NCBI GenBank assembly: GCA_027295475.1
Contig: JAPUKV010000199.1
Location: 1 to 10,045, forward strand
Length of the DNA stretch: 10,045 nucleotides
Direction of reading: 5' to 3'
From: Pseudomonadota bacterium
GTDB lineage: Bacteria > Pseudomonadota > Gammaproteobacteria > Woeseiales > Woeseiaceae
Of this stretch, positions 1-8,600 are shown piece by piece. Numbering within the stretch: position 1 is the first letter of the stretch; each line of letters begins with the position of its first letter. The notes beneath the pieces are model-generated. The model made no database searches. It worked only from the letters and a program-made list of their open reading frames with translations, and was not told the DNA's origin. Position numbers and translations under genes: made by a program.

Positions 1-416
1 CACTAAGGGCCCTGAAACTGCCGAAAGAATTTCCGCAAAGTCCGATGACGGTCAGGCGAAGTACAACATCTGTTAACCGTGCGTCGAGCAGCAACCGGAG
101 TATTCAGACCGTCGTCTCGCGAAACGTCGCGAGGCTCGCCGACGTGGTTCGACCGACTCCGTACATGGTGGCGGGCCAGATGCAGGGGTACCGTGTGTAT
201 CCCGGGCGGGACCGCAAACAATTTGCGGCGCTCGGCCTTCGCCCGGGTGACCTGATCAAGGATATCAACGGTGCGGCCCTGACGGACCCTCAACAGGCAA
301 TGCAGATATTTCAATCACTTGGCAATTCGGACCAGGTTTCGGTCACCGTCGTGCGAAACGGTCAACCGCAGTCGCTGATATTGAAGACCAGCCAACTCGA
401 CCTTGGTGACAAGTGA
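1..416 (+). CDS. gspC: Type II secretion protein GspC, C-terminal part with PDZ domain (5' end outside window)
   Basis: This is the 3' part of a T2SS inner-membrane/periplasmic protein that links the inner-membrane platform to the secretin GspD and helps select substrates. The reading frame is open from base 3 with no stop, so the gene begins upstream; the Met at 45 is internal. The fragment runs through an LKLPKEF stretch, then a conserved lead-in (LADVVRPTPYMVAGQMQGYR, about 150-210), then a PDZ fold (about 186-400) with a GYRVYPG binding loop and LGLRPGDLIKDINGAAL. The N-terminal membrane helix and HR domain are not in the window. The TGA stop (414-416) overlaps the GTG start of gspD. The PDZ sequence alone could suggest a DegP-type protease, but there is no protease domain and gspD follows directly, which settles the call. 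Confidence 0.9.
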   Translation, partial: LRALKLPKEFPQSPMTVRRSTTSVNRASSSNRSIQTVVSRNVARLADVVRPTPYMVAGQMQGYRVYPGRDRKQFAALGLRPGDLIKDINGAALTDPQQAMQIFQSLGNSDQVSVTVVRNGQPQSLILKTSQLDLGDK

Positions 417-2398
417 AGCGAATGAATGCATTGATGGCAAAGAACTTCGAATTCAAGACTCCCGTACAACTGCTGACGGCGATCGTCCTTTGCATCCTTG
501 CTGTGCCCTGTGCGCACGCGCAGACCACGCCGAATTTCAGAGACGCGGACATTCGCAAGATCGTCGAGGCGGTCGGCGAAGTTACGGGCAAAACGTTTAT
601 CCTGGATCCGCGTGTTACTGCCAAGGTGACGATTTTATCGAAGACACCGATGTCTCCGGAGGCGTTTTACGAAGCGTTTTTATCGATCCTTCAGGTGCAT
701 GGCTATATCGCCATAACCACGGGTGACGTCGTCAAGATCATTCCGGATGCGACTGCGCGACAGCATCCGAATCCACCGACCACGGACGGCGCGGCTGCGG
801 ACGACATGGTGACTCAGGTGATTCAGGTGCACAACATCGGTGCCGCACAGCTCGTGCCGATTCTTCGACCCCTGATTCCTCAGTACGGACACCTGGCAGC
901 TCATCCAGGCTCCAACATGCTCATCATTTCCGATCGGGCCAATAACGTGAAGCGGATGATCAATATCATTCGCCGCATCGATCTTTCCACCGATGACGAC
1001 ATTGAGGTCGTCCCGCTTGAACACGCGTCTTCCGCCGAGATTGTCCGGGTGCTGACGGCGCTTACGCAAGCGCCACGCGCCGACGGCATGCCTGTGACGA
1101 CGAGCCTGGTCGCGGATGCCCGCACCAACAGCATCCTGATAGGCGGTGACAAGAGCGGCAGGCTAAGGCTGCGGGCGCTGATCGCCCATCTCGATACACC
1201 CCTGGAGGATGGCGGCAGCACCCGGGTCCGCTACTTGCGCTATGCGGACGCCGAAAACCTGGCCACCAAGCTTCAGACTCACTTTACACAGCAGGCAACG
1301 GCAGGCGCCGGCACGACCGGTGCCGTATCGTCAGATCAGGTCAGTGTCTGGGCAGACCCTCAGACCAACGCGATCATTGTCAACGCTCCGCCCAAGATGA
1401 TGCGTTCCTTGATGTCCATCGTCGACAAACTCGATATCCGGCGGGCACAGGTGCTGGTTGAAGCGATCATCGTCGAAGTACTCGTCGACAGAGTATCCGA
1501 CCTCGGCATCACCTGGGCTGTAGAAGGCAGCGGCAGCAATACACCGGTTGGCATCACGAACTTTCCGGCTGCCGGCACGAACCTGATCAACATCCTCGGT
1601 GCGACTCAAAGCGGTGGTACCGTCGACCCGACCGGATCGATCGGGGAAGGGATCTCGATCGGCATCGGCCGCATAGTGGATGGCGGCACCAGCTTCGCGG
1701 CGATTCTGAGTGCCCTGGAAGGCGATGCCACCACCAACATCATTTCGACGCCGACCATCGTGACCTTAGACAACGAGGAAGCCAGCCTGAACGTCGGCCA
1801 GGAAGTGCCGTTTGTGACTGGCTCGTTTACCAATACCGGTACAGCAGGCGGTGCCGTGAATCCGTTTCAGACCATTCAGCGCGAACAGGTTGGCGTTAAA
1901 CTGACGATAACGCCGCAAATCAATGAGGGCAACGCGATCTTGCTGAAGATTTCGCAGGAAATTTCCAGCATTAGCGAGGCGGCAACAGGTGCAGCCGACC
2001 TGATTACGAATCAGCGCACAATTGATACGACGGTCATCGTCGAGGACGGCGCCATCCTGGTCCTTGGCGGTCTGATAGAAGATGTCCTGAGAGAAAGCAC
2101 TCAGCAAGTTCCGATTCTCGGCAGCATCCCGGTGCTCGGTGCCCTGTTTCGGCATCGGAGTGTCGAAAAAGTAAAGACCAATCTGATGATATTTATCAGG
2201 CCGACGATTTTGCGGGACGGTACACAAGCAGCTATTGCGACACACGCCAAGTACAATTATGTGAGGGACGTCCAGTTGAGTGGCGGGGGTTCGAACGTAC
2301 GGCAAATGCGTAACGCCGAACGCCCGGTCATTCCGCCGCTGGAATCCTATGAAGAAGCAGCGAACGCAATCAAATCTGCTGATGATTCTGGTGAATAG
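413..2398 (+). CDS. gspD: Type II secretion system secretin GspD
   Basis: This 661-residue protein is the outer-membrane secretin, the multimeric channel through which folded periplasmic proteins leave the cell. A signal peptide (hydrophobic core LLTAIVLCILAV, likely cut after AHA near residue 36) precedes N0 (about 38-110, starting NFRDADIRKIVEAV). N1 (about 132-190), N2 (about 196-262) and N3 (about 267-342) follow. The secretin domain begins at RAQVLVEAIIVEV (about 344) and ends with the hallmark VPILGSIPVLGALF...IRPTIL (about 566-600). A roughly 60-residue tail follows, which may bind a pilotin. Length is normal for the family. The GTG start overlaps the gspC stop (GTGA, 413-416), suggesting translational coupling; ATG codons at 422 and 434 are in-frame alternatives that keep the signal peptide. 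No typical lipobox is seen. Confidence 0.95.
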   Translation: MKRMNALMAKNFEFKTPVQLLTAIVLCILAVPCAHAQTTPNFRDADIRKIVEAVGEVTGKTFILDPRVTAKVTILSKTPMSPEAFYEAFLSILQVHGYIAITTGDVVKIIPDATARQHPNPPTTDGAAADDMVTQVIQVHNIGAAQLVPILRPLIPQYGHLAAHPGSNMLIISDRANNVKRMINIIRRIDLSTDDDIEVVPLEHASSAEIVRVLTALTQAPRADGMPVTTSLVADARTNSILIGGDKSGRLRLRALIAHLDTPLEDGGSTRVRYLRYADAENLATKLQTHFTQQATAGAGTTGAVSSDQVSVWADPQTNAIIVNAPPKMMRSLMSIVDKLDIRRAQVLVEAIIVEVLVDRVSDLGITWAVEGSGSNTPVGITNFPAAGTNLINILGATQSGGTVDPTGSIGEGISIGIGRIVDGGTSFAAILSALEGDATTNIISTPTIVTLDNEEASLNVGQEVPFVTGSFTNTGTAGGAVNPFQTIQREQVGVKLTITPQINEGNAILLKISQEISSISEAATGAADLITNQRTIDTTVIVEDGAILVLGGLIEDVLRESTQQVPILGSIPVLGALFRHRSVEKVKTNLMIFIRPTILRDGTQAAIATHAKYNYVRDVQLSGGGSNVRQMRNAERPVIPPLESYEEAANAIKSADDSGE

Positions 2399-2421
2399 CA
2401 CCAAGCAACGGCGTTACGGGC

Positions 2422-3966
2422 ATGGACAGCAATACCGAAATCGTTCTCGAAACTGAAGATGCCACCGTCGTCGAGGCCGGCGATAGCCTGCCGGCGGAAG
2501 ATGCCGGCTTACGGTCCCTGCCCTTTTCGTTCGCGAAGCGCCACGGCATCCTTATTCGTGAAATCAAGGATGGCAAAGCAGACACGGTCTGTCGCACCAA
2601 CGCGACGCCGCTGAGCATCGCCGAAGCCCGGCGTTTCGCCGGCGTACCCCTGCAACTGACCAGAGTGGCCGCAGAGGCATTCGACGCGATGCTGCAGCAG
2701 GCCTACGAACAGGGCAGCCACATGGCGATGCAAATGGTCGGTAGCCTTGATGAAGACATCGACCTGCTGCAAGTTGCACAGGACCTCCCGGAGCCCTCAG
2801 ATCTCCTGGAGAGCGATGACGACGCACCGATTATTCGTTTCATCAATGCGGTACTGACTGAAGCCGTCAAGGAAAATGCATCGGACGTGCATATCGAGCC
2901 GTACGAGAACCGGCTCGTTGTGCGTTTTCGAATCGACGGCGTTCTCCAGGAAGTTCTGCAGACACGTCGTGCACTTGCCCCACTCGTTGTTTCCCGGATC
3001 AAAGTGATGTCGAAACTCGACATTGCCGAAAAACGGCTGCCGCAGGATGGCCGCATATCTTTGAGAATTGCCGGCCGCGCCGTCGATGTGCGCGTATCAA
3101 CCATGCCTTCGGGTCACGGCGAACGGGTCGTATTGCGCCTTCTCGACAAACAGGCAGGCCGTCTTGATCTGACCTCTCTCGGCATGGACGACAAGTCGCT
3201 CAAGGTCATGGATGAACTCATCCACAAGCCGCACGGCATCATCCTCGTAACAGGCCCGACGGGCTGCGGCAAAACAACGACTTTGTATGCTGCGCTCGAG
3301 CGCATCAACGATAACACCCGCAACATCATGACGGTTGAGGACCCGATCGAGTATTTCATCGACGGCATTGGCCAGTCACAGGTCAATACCAAAGTTGAAA
3401 TGACCTTTGCGAGGGGCCTCCGGGCGATTTTGCGCCAGGACCCGGACGTCGTCATGGTCGGTGAAATCCGTGACCTTGAAACCGCAGAAATTGCCGTTCA
3501 GGCGAGTTTGACCGGCCATCTTGTTCTCTCAACCCTGCACACCAATTCCGCAGCCGGCGCAATAGCCCGGCTCCGCGACATGGGCGTCGAACCGTTTCTT
3601 CTGTCGTCCAGTCTGATCGGCGTTCTTGCACAACGCCTGGTTCGGGTTCTCGACGACGATACCAAAGTACCCTATGTTGCCCGGGACTACGAATGCCACA
3701 CCCTCAAAATGGACGCGGCAAATCCGCCGACGATCTACAGCCCCGGCGATGGCGGGAGCACGGGTTATCGTGGCCGCACCGGCATTTACGAACTGATTGC
3801 TGTAGATGACGTAATGAGAACGATGATTCACGACGGCGTCAGCGAACAGCAGCTCGAGCGGCACGCCCGAACGATGGGCCCAAGCATTCGTGCCGACGGC
3901 CGTCGCCGCGTGCTGGCCGGCAACACTACAATCGATGAAGTACTTCGTGTGACACGCGAAGATTGA
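2422..3966 (+). CDS. gspE: Type II secretion ATPase GspE, lacking the zinc tetracysteine motif
   Basis: This cytoplasmic hexameric ATPase powers pseudopilus assembly in the T2SS. The 514-residue protein has an N-terminal GspL-binding region (about 30-110), then an N2 domain (SDVHIEPYENRLVVRFRIDG). The ATPase core has an intact Walker A, GPTGCGKT (278-285), an Asp box VEDPIEY (from 305), a Walker B region DPDVVMVGEIRD (340-351) and a His box LSTLHTN (369-375). GYRGRTGIYEL near the end is also typical. The odd part lies between about 411 and 446, where the family has two CxxC pairs that bind zinc. Here the first pair is DDDT (411-414), and the second region is a shortened SPGDGGSTG with no Cys. 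A PilB pilus ATPase is less likely because of the gspC, gspD and gspF neighbours. The start follows gspD by 23 nt and no strong ribosome binding site is visible. Confidence 0.95.
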   Translation: MDSNTEIVLETEDATVVEAGDSLPAEDAGLRSLPFSFAKRHGILIREIKDGKADTVCRTNATPLSIAEARRFAGVPLQLTRVAAEAFDAMLQQAYEQGSHMAMQMVGSLDEDIDLLQVAQDLPEPSDLLESDDDAPIIRFINAVLTEAVKENASDVHIEPYENRLVVRFRIDGVLQEVLQTRRALAPLVVSRIKVMSKLDIAEKRLPQDGRISLRIAGRAVDVRVSTMPSGHGERVVLRLLDKQAGRLDLTSLGMDDKSLKVMDELIHKPHGIILVTGPTGCGKTTTLYAALERINDNTRNIMTVEDPIEYFIDGIGQSQVNTKVEMTFARGLRAILRQDPDVVMVGEIRDLETAEIAVQASLTGHLVLSTLHTNSAAGAIARLRDMGVEPFLLSSSLIGVLAQRLVRVLDDDTKVPYVARDYECHTLKMDAANPPTIYSPGDGGSTGYRGRTGIYELIAVDDVMRTMIHDGVSEQQLERHARTMGPSIRADGRRRVLAGNTTIDEVLRVTRED

Positions 3967-3984
3967 TTGGCATAAAATCCGCTT

Positions 3985-5199
3985 ATGGGCGCCTTCGAAT
4001 ATGTAGCACTCGATAAAGCAGGTAAGGAATCCAAAGGCCTGCTCGAGGGCGACACCGCTAAACAGGTACGCCAGACCCTCCGCGACCGGCATCTTTATCC
4101 GATCAAAGTTACTGAGGTCGCAAAAAAGGAATCCCGGCGCCGGCGAAGTTTTTCCGTTAAACGCGGTCTTTCCGCAAGCGAACTCGCACTCCTGACACGT
4201 CAACTCGCGACCCTGTCTCAGGCCGGCCTGCCGCTTGAAGAAGCACTGCTCGCGGTCAGCCAACAGAACGAAGACCCGCGGACACAGAGCATTCTATTGG
4301 GCGTGCGGTCCCGCGTCATGGAAGGCCACGCGCTCGCAGACGGCCTTGCCGCTTTTCCGCACGCATTCCCCGAACTTTACCGTGCAACAGTTGCAGCAGG
4401 TGAACAGTCCGGAAATCTCGACGCCGTGCTCGACCGCCTCGCGGATTTCACGGAGTCCCGGCATATACTGCAACAGCAAGTAAGAAACGCAATGATTTAC
4501 CCGATTGCACTCGTCCTAACCGCGGTTGCGATTATCAGTTTTATGCTGGCCTATGTTGTTCCGAAAGTCGTCTACATATTTGAAAACTACGACCAGCAGC
4601 TGCCGCTGCTAACCCGGATTATGATTGCATCGAGCGACTTCATTCGTGATTACTGGCTTGGCCTGATCATTTTTGTCGTGGCGCTCATATTCGGCGTGCG
4701 ACACATCCTCAGCAAAGATGGGCCGAAACGAAGATATCATATGTTGCTCCTGCGCCTGCCAATCGTCAGCAAGCTCACGCGTGGAATGAACACAGCCAGG
4801 TTCACGCAAACTTTGAGCATCCTCGCGGGCAGCGGTGTGCCAATTCTTGAGTCACTGACCATCGCTTCACAGGTCGTTGTCAATTTGCCGATGCGAGAAG
4901 CGGTTGAGGAAGCGACGCAGCGAGTGCGCGAAGGGGCAATGATCAGCAAGTCGCTGGCGGCAAGCAAACTGTTTCCACCGATGACAACACACCTCATCTC
5001 CAGCGGCGAAGCCAGTGGCCGGCTTGAGGAGCTGCTTGCGCGTGCCGCCACCAATCAGGAACGCGAAGTCGACGGCCTGGTCACCACATTACTCGGCATC
5101 ATGCAACCGCTCCTGGTCATTATCATGGCGGCGGTCGTGTTGCTCATCGTACTTGCCATCCTCCTGCCGATTTTCGAACTCAACAATCTCATCCGCTAG
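3985..5199 (+). CDS. gspF: Type II secretion inner-membrane platform protein GspF
   Basis: This polytopic inner-membrane protein of the T2SS platform is thought to couple GspE ATP hydrolysis to pseudopilin extraction. The 404-residue protein starts MGAFEYVALDKAGKESKGLLEGD, the standard N-terminus for GspF. It has two repeated cytoplasmic T2SSF domains: the first about 65-190 (ELALLTRQLATLSQAGLPLEEAL) and the second about 265-395 (ARFTQTLSILAGSGVPILESL). Three hydrophobic segments are seen, at about 171-196, 223-240 and 369-396. The gene lies 18 nt after gspE and is the last T2SS gene here. In canonical operons gspG would follow, but a small unrelated gene and then convergent genes are found instead. 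Length and both domains are normal, with no break. Confidence 0.95.
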   Translation: MGAFEYVALDKAGKESKGLLEGDTAKQVRQTLRDRHLYPIKVTEVAKKESRRRRSFSVKRGLSASELALLTRQLATLSQAGLPLEEALLAVSQQNEDPRTQSILLGVRSRVMEGHALADGLAAFPHAFPELYRATVAAGEQSGNLDAVLDRLADFTESRHILQQQVRNAMIYPIALVLTAVAIISFMLAYVVPKVVYIFENYDQQLPLLTRIMIASSDFIRDYWLGLIIFVVALIFGVRHILSKDGPKRRYHMLLLRLPIVSKLTRGMNTARFTQTLSILAGSGVPILESLTIASQVVVNLPMREAVEEATQRVREGAMISKSLAASKLFPPMTTHLISSGEASGRLEELLARAATNQEREVDGLVTTLLGIMQPLLVIIMAAVVLLIVLAILLPIFELNNLIR

Positions 5200-5204
5200 T
5201 TCGC

Positions 5205-5229
5205 GTTAGGGCGACATGGGAGCCCTTAC
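5205..5229 (+). terminator. Weak hairpin after gspF, possible transcript end
   Basis: GTTAGGGC (5205-5212) can pair with GCCCTTAC (5222-5229) with one mismatch around a 9-nt loop, starting 5 nt after the gspF stop. No U-run follows directly, so it is not a textbook intrinsic terminator. It may instead protect the 3' end of the mRNA. Its position at the end of the gspCDEF run is the main support. Confidence 0.35.
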
Positions 5230-5248
5230 CAGCGCTCATTTGGACATC

Positions 5249-5304
5249 TTTTCAGGGTAACTGAAAAAGTGCAGATCACTCTCTTGCGCCTCAGAATTTT
5301 TCAG
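5249..5304. repeat. Three alternating copies of a TTTTCAG / CTGAAAA heptamer
   Basis: TTTTCAG (5249-5255) and CTGAAAA (5261-5267) form a perfect 7-bp inverted repeat around GGTAA. CTGAAAAA (5261-5268) is also a perfect inverted match to TTTTTCAG (5297-5304). The third copy falls in the spacer of the promoter predicted at 5284-5312. The arrangement could be a pair of operator half-sites bracketing the promoter, or the first pair could be a short hairpin in the gspF read-through transcript. No regulator is identified; the repeat is direct observation and the role is inference. Confidence 0.4.
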
Positions 5305-5313
5305 CGTATATAA
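5284..5313 (+). promoter_or_regulatory. Candidate sigma70 promoter for the small acidic protein gene
   Basis: TTGCGC (5284-5289) is a -35-like box matching the consensus at 4 of 6 positions. A 17-bp spacer separates it from TATATAA (5307-5313), a -10-like box. Transcription would begin near 5320 and give a leader of about 60 nt before the ATG at 5381. The spacing is optimal and the gene downstream differs in kind from gspF, so a separate promoter makes sense. No other strong promoter is seen in the 181-bp gap. Confidence 0.5.
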
Positions 5314-5370
5314 GCGATTAATGCAAACGGAACTGGTCACGTTTCTGAGGATTTAAGCTGTACATAAATT

Positions 5371-5374
5371 GAGG
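5371..5374 (+). promoter_or_regulatory. Ribosome binding site deciding the start of the acidic ORF
   Basis: GAGG lies 6 nt upstream of the ATG at 5381. This is the clearest Shine-Dalgarno match in the window and supports the small ORF as a real gene. The tandem ATGATG leaves a second possible start at 5384, one residue shorter. Confidence 0.6.
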
Positions 5375-5380
5375 CTTTAG

Positions 5381-5674
5381 ATGATGCATACCGAAATGGG
5401 TGATCGCGACAAAGCAGAAGATGCAGAAGTCGACATCGACGAAGAGGTAACGGAAGAAACAGTCGTTTTGACGGAGACGGGAGTCACAGACAATGTTGGC
5501 GATGTGTCTGTGGAAATTAACGTCGAAGAACTCGTCGCCGAAATTGAAGCATCTCAAGGCGACGATGCACGTATGAAGCATGAAATTCGAAAACGTCTCG
5601 ATGAAATCCAAGAGGAAAAGGCGGCTGCGAAAGAACTCGATAATACATTTGATATCGATCTCGAAGAGGAATAA
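5381..5674 (+). CDS. Small, highly acidic protein of unknown function
   Basis: This 97-residue protein has about 34 Asp/Glu against 9 Lys/Arg, so it carries a strong negative charge. No signal peptide or membrane segment is seen, so it is probably cytoplasmic. The first 45 residues are an acidic, Thr/Val-rich, probably disordered stretch (DAEVDIDEEVTEETVVL). A segment SVEINVEELVAEIEAS follows. Then comes a helical, possibly coiled-coil part, HEIRKRLDEIQEEKAAAKEL (about 66-85), ending in a DIDLEEE tail. The C-terminal pattern of a charged helix then an acidic tail loosely recalls the small PA3496-like proteins of gammaproteobacteria, but that is a weak impression from memory. A good ribosome binding site and an upstream promoter support it. 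It ends 3 nt before the convergent dnaE2 stop codon. Confidence 0.75.
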   Translation: MMHTEMGDRDKAEDAEVDIDEEVTEETVVLTETGVTDNVGDVSVEINVEELVAEIEASQGDDARMKHEIRKRLDEIQEEKAAAKELDNTFDIDLEEE

Positions 5675-5677
5675 TTC

Positions 5678-8600
5678 TTACCGGAAATTCCTCGACCGCA
5701 GCAGCAACTCCCCCAGCAACGCACTGTGATCGATCAGTTTCCGGGCAATAATGTGAATCACCTTACCTTCGATCTGTAATTCCCCTTCTACGCCCATCAA
5801 GCGCGCATTCAGAAGCACGCTGCGCTGCTCGTCAGCAATTTTTTTCCACACAATCAGATTCGTGCAACCTGACTCGTCCTCAAGCGTAACAAAGGTGACT
5901 CCGCTGGCGGTTCCGGGTCGCTGTTTCGTGATGACCAGCCCTGCCACTTTCACCCGGCGGCCGCTCGGAATGCTCGGTAGACCATCAGATGATACGTAGT
6001 TGAATCGATCCAGGTATTTGCGTATGAGTGCCATGGGATGACGCTCGAGTGTCAGTCCGAGATGTTGGTAGTCGGCAACGATGTTCTGTCCTTCTGTGGG
6101 GCGTCTCAGCATCGGGACGGCTTCATAACGCTCCATCGAGGGAAAAAGCGCCGTTGGTCTTTCAACGCCGGCGACAGCCCAGCGGGCCCGGTGCCGGTGT
6201 CCCTCCAGTGTCGCCAGCGCACCTGCGGCAGCCAATGCGCCAAGTTCCCTGCGATTCAGGGCGGTGCGCTCAAGCAGTTGCTGAATACTTCGATACAGAC
6301 CGGATGAACGCATGTCGACGATCGTCTTACCCGCAGTTTCGGATAAGCCTTTGATCTGTCGCAAGCCCAGGCGTAATGCCGGCTTACCACTTTGGCTTCT
6401 CTCCAGTGTGCAATCCCAGTCACTTTGATTGACACCCACGGCCCGCACTTCGACGCCATGACGCCGGACGTCCTGAATGAGTTGCGACGCCGAATAAAAA
6501 CCCATCGGCTGGCTGTTTAGTAGTGCGGCTGTATACACCGCCGGTTCATGGCATTTAAGCCAGCAGGAAACATAAACGAGTAACGCAAAGCTGGCCGAAT
6601 GAGACTCAGGAAAACCGTACTCACCAAAGCCCTTTATCTGTTTGAATATCTGCCGGGAAAAGTCCTCTGTATAACCCCGCTCCCGCATGCCCGTGATGAG
6701 CTTTTCTTCAAATTGGCCGAGACCGCCGCGACGTTTCCAGGCCGCCATTGCGCGACGCAGTCTGTCAGCCTCACCCGGCGTAAAGCCGGCGGCCACGACG
6801 GCCAGCTGCATCACCTGTTCCTGAAAAATAGGCACGCCGAGTGTGCGCTGCAGTACTTCTTTGACGTCATCGCTCGGATACTCGACGGCCTCCTCACCGG
6901 AACGCCTGCGAAGATACGGGTGCACCATGTCTCCCTGTATGGGACCCGGGCGGATAATCGCCACTTCAATGACAAGATCGTAATAACAACGCGGCTTGAG
7001 TCGCGGCAACATCGCCATCTGTGCGCGAGATTCGATCTGGAACACACCCATCGTGTCGCCGTCGCAGATCATGTCGTACACTTTCGGGTCTTCCGCCGGC
7101 ACCGTCGCGAGCGAGTACTCCCTGCCGTCGTATTCCCTGATCAGATCGAAGCTTCTCCTGATTGCAGTCAGCATGCCGAGACCCAGCACGTCGACTTTCA
7201 ACAGCCCCAAGTCCTCGAGATCATTTTTCTCCCATTGAATGACGGTGCGATCTTCCATCGTCGCGTTTTCGACAGGTACCAGTTCCGACAAAGGTCCGTT
7301 GGAGATGACGAATCCGCCAACATGCTGTGAAAGATGTCGCGGAAAACCGATGAGCTGCCGCACGAGATAGAGCAGGCGTTTGATAACCGGGCTCTCGGGA
7401 TCGAGCCCGGCCTCGAGCACCCGGCTGTCGTCGACCTCCTGGCCGTCCCACCACTGCATGGAACGGGCCAGCTTATCAACTTGCAGGCCGCTGAGCCCAA
7501 GCGCCTTGCCGACATCCCGCAGTGCACTTCGCGGCCGGTACGTTACCACCGCCGCGGCAAGCGCCGCACGCTCCCGTCCGTACTTTTCATAGATATATTG
7601 AATAACCTCCTCGCGTCGCTCGTGTTCGAAATCGACATCGATGTCCGGTGGTTCATTACGTTCTTGGGAGATAAATCGCTCGACGAGCATCGCCATGCGT
7701 CCCGGATCGACTTCGGTAATTCCCAAACAAAAGCAAACCGCCGAATTCGCTGCAGAACCTCGGCCCTGACACAGAATCCCCTGCGCCCTCGCATAAGTAA
7801 CGATGTCATGCACGGTCAGGAAGTAGGGCTCGTAGTTAAGATCGGCAATGAGTTCGAGTTCATGTTCTACGAGTTCCACGACCTTTTGCGGAACACCCTC
7901 AGGCCAGCGCCTTCGCATGCCCTGCTCGCTCAAATGACGCAGATAACTACCCGGCGTTTCACCGTCGGGTACCAGTTCATCCGGATATTCGTAACGAAGC
8001 TCATCGAGCGAGAAATCGATCAGACCGGCGATTTGCAGCGTCTCCCGAGTGAGTTCTGCGGGATAGATCGTCTCGATTGATTCAGGAGACCGAAGGTAAC
8101 GTTCGCCGTTCGGATAGAGCGCGAAGCCTGCCCTGTCAATCGTCACTTTCTTCCGTATCGCCGTAATCGTGTCCTGCAACATACGACGCGAACGGCGGTG
8201 CATATGCACATCACCGCTGGCAACGAGCGGCAAATCCATCGTCCGGCTTAAATCTCGCAGCCGGTTTAGGCGTTGACGCTCCAGGCCGTCGGCGAGCAAT
8301 TCCACGGCAATCCACAGGCGCTCACGAAAAGCATCGCATATCCAGTGGTCTTCCGGTTTCAGTATCAGTTGATTGTCGGGAATCCATAACAACAGGCAAT
8401 CAGGCAGGCCATCGGTAAATTCGTCGGGCGTCAGTCTATAGCTACCCTTCTCTGCTGCTCGTCTGCCATCGGTAATGAGGCGACACAAGCGGGCATAGCC
8501 GGCCCGGCTCTGTGCAAGGGCCACAAGCTTCAGGCCGGTACTGAGCCGGAATTCCGAACCGATGATGAGCTTTTTGAGCCCTGCGTTCTTTGCCGCCACA

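Noticed and set aside
1766..2404. 212-codon open frame on the minus strand opposite the gspD secretin domain
   Set aside because: It is a shadow of gspD, with no ribosome binding site or domain.
3529..4263. 244-codon open frame on the minus strand across the gspE-gspF junction
   Set aside because: It lies opposite two clear T2SS genes and has no family features, so it is a compositional shadow.
2422..5199. Type IV pilus PilB/PilC instead of GspE/GspF
   Set aside because: The neighbours are a PDZ-type GspC and a GspD secretin, with no pilin, PilD or PilT gene nearby.
6599..8080. Two long open frames on the plus strand (6599-7330 and 7334-8080) opposite dnaE2
   Set aside because: They share one frame, codon-aligned with dnaE2 on the other strand. 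They stay open because dnaE2 rarely uses TTA, CTA or TCA codons. They have no recognisable domain, while dnaE2 is unmistakable.
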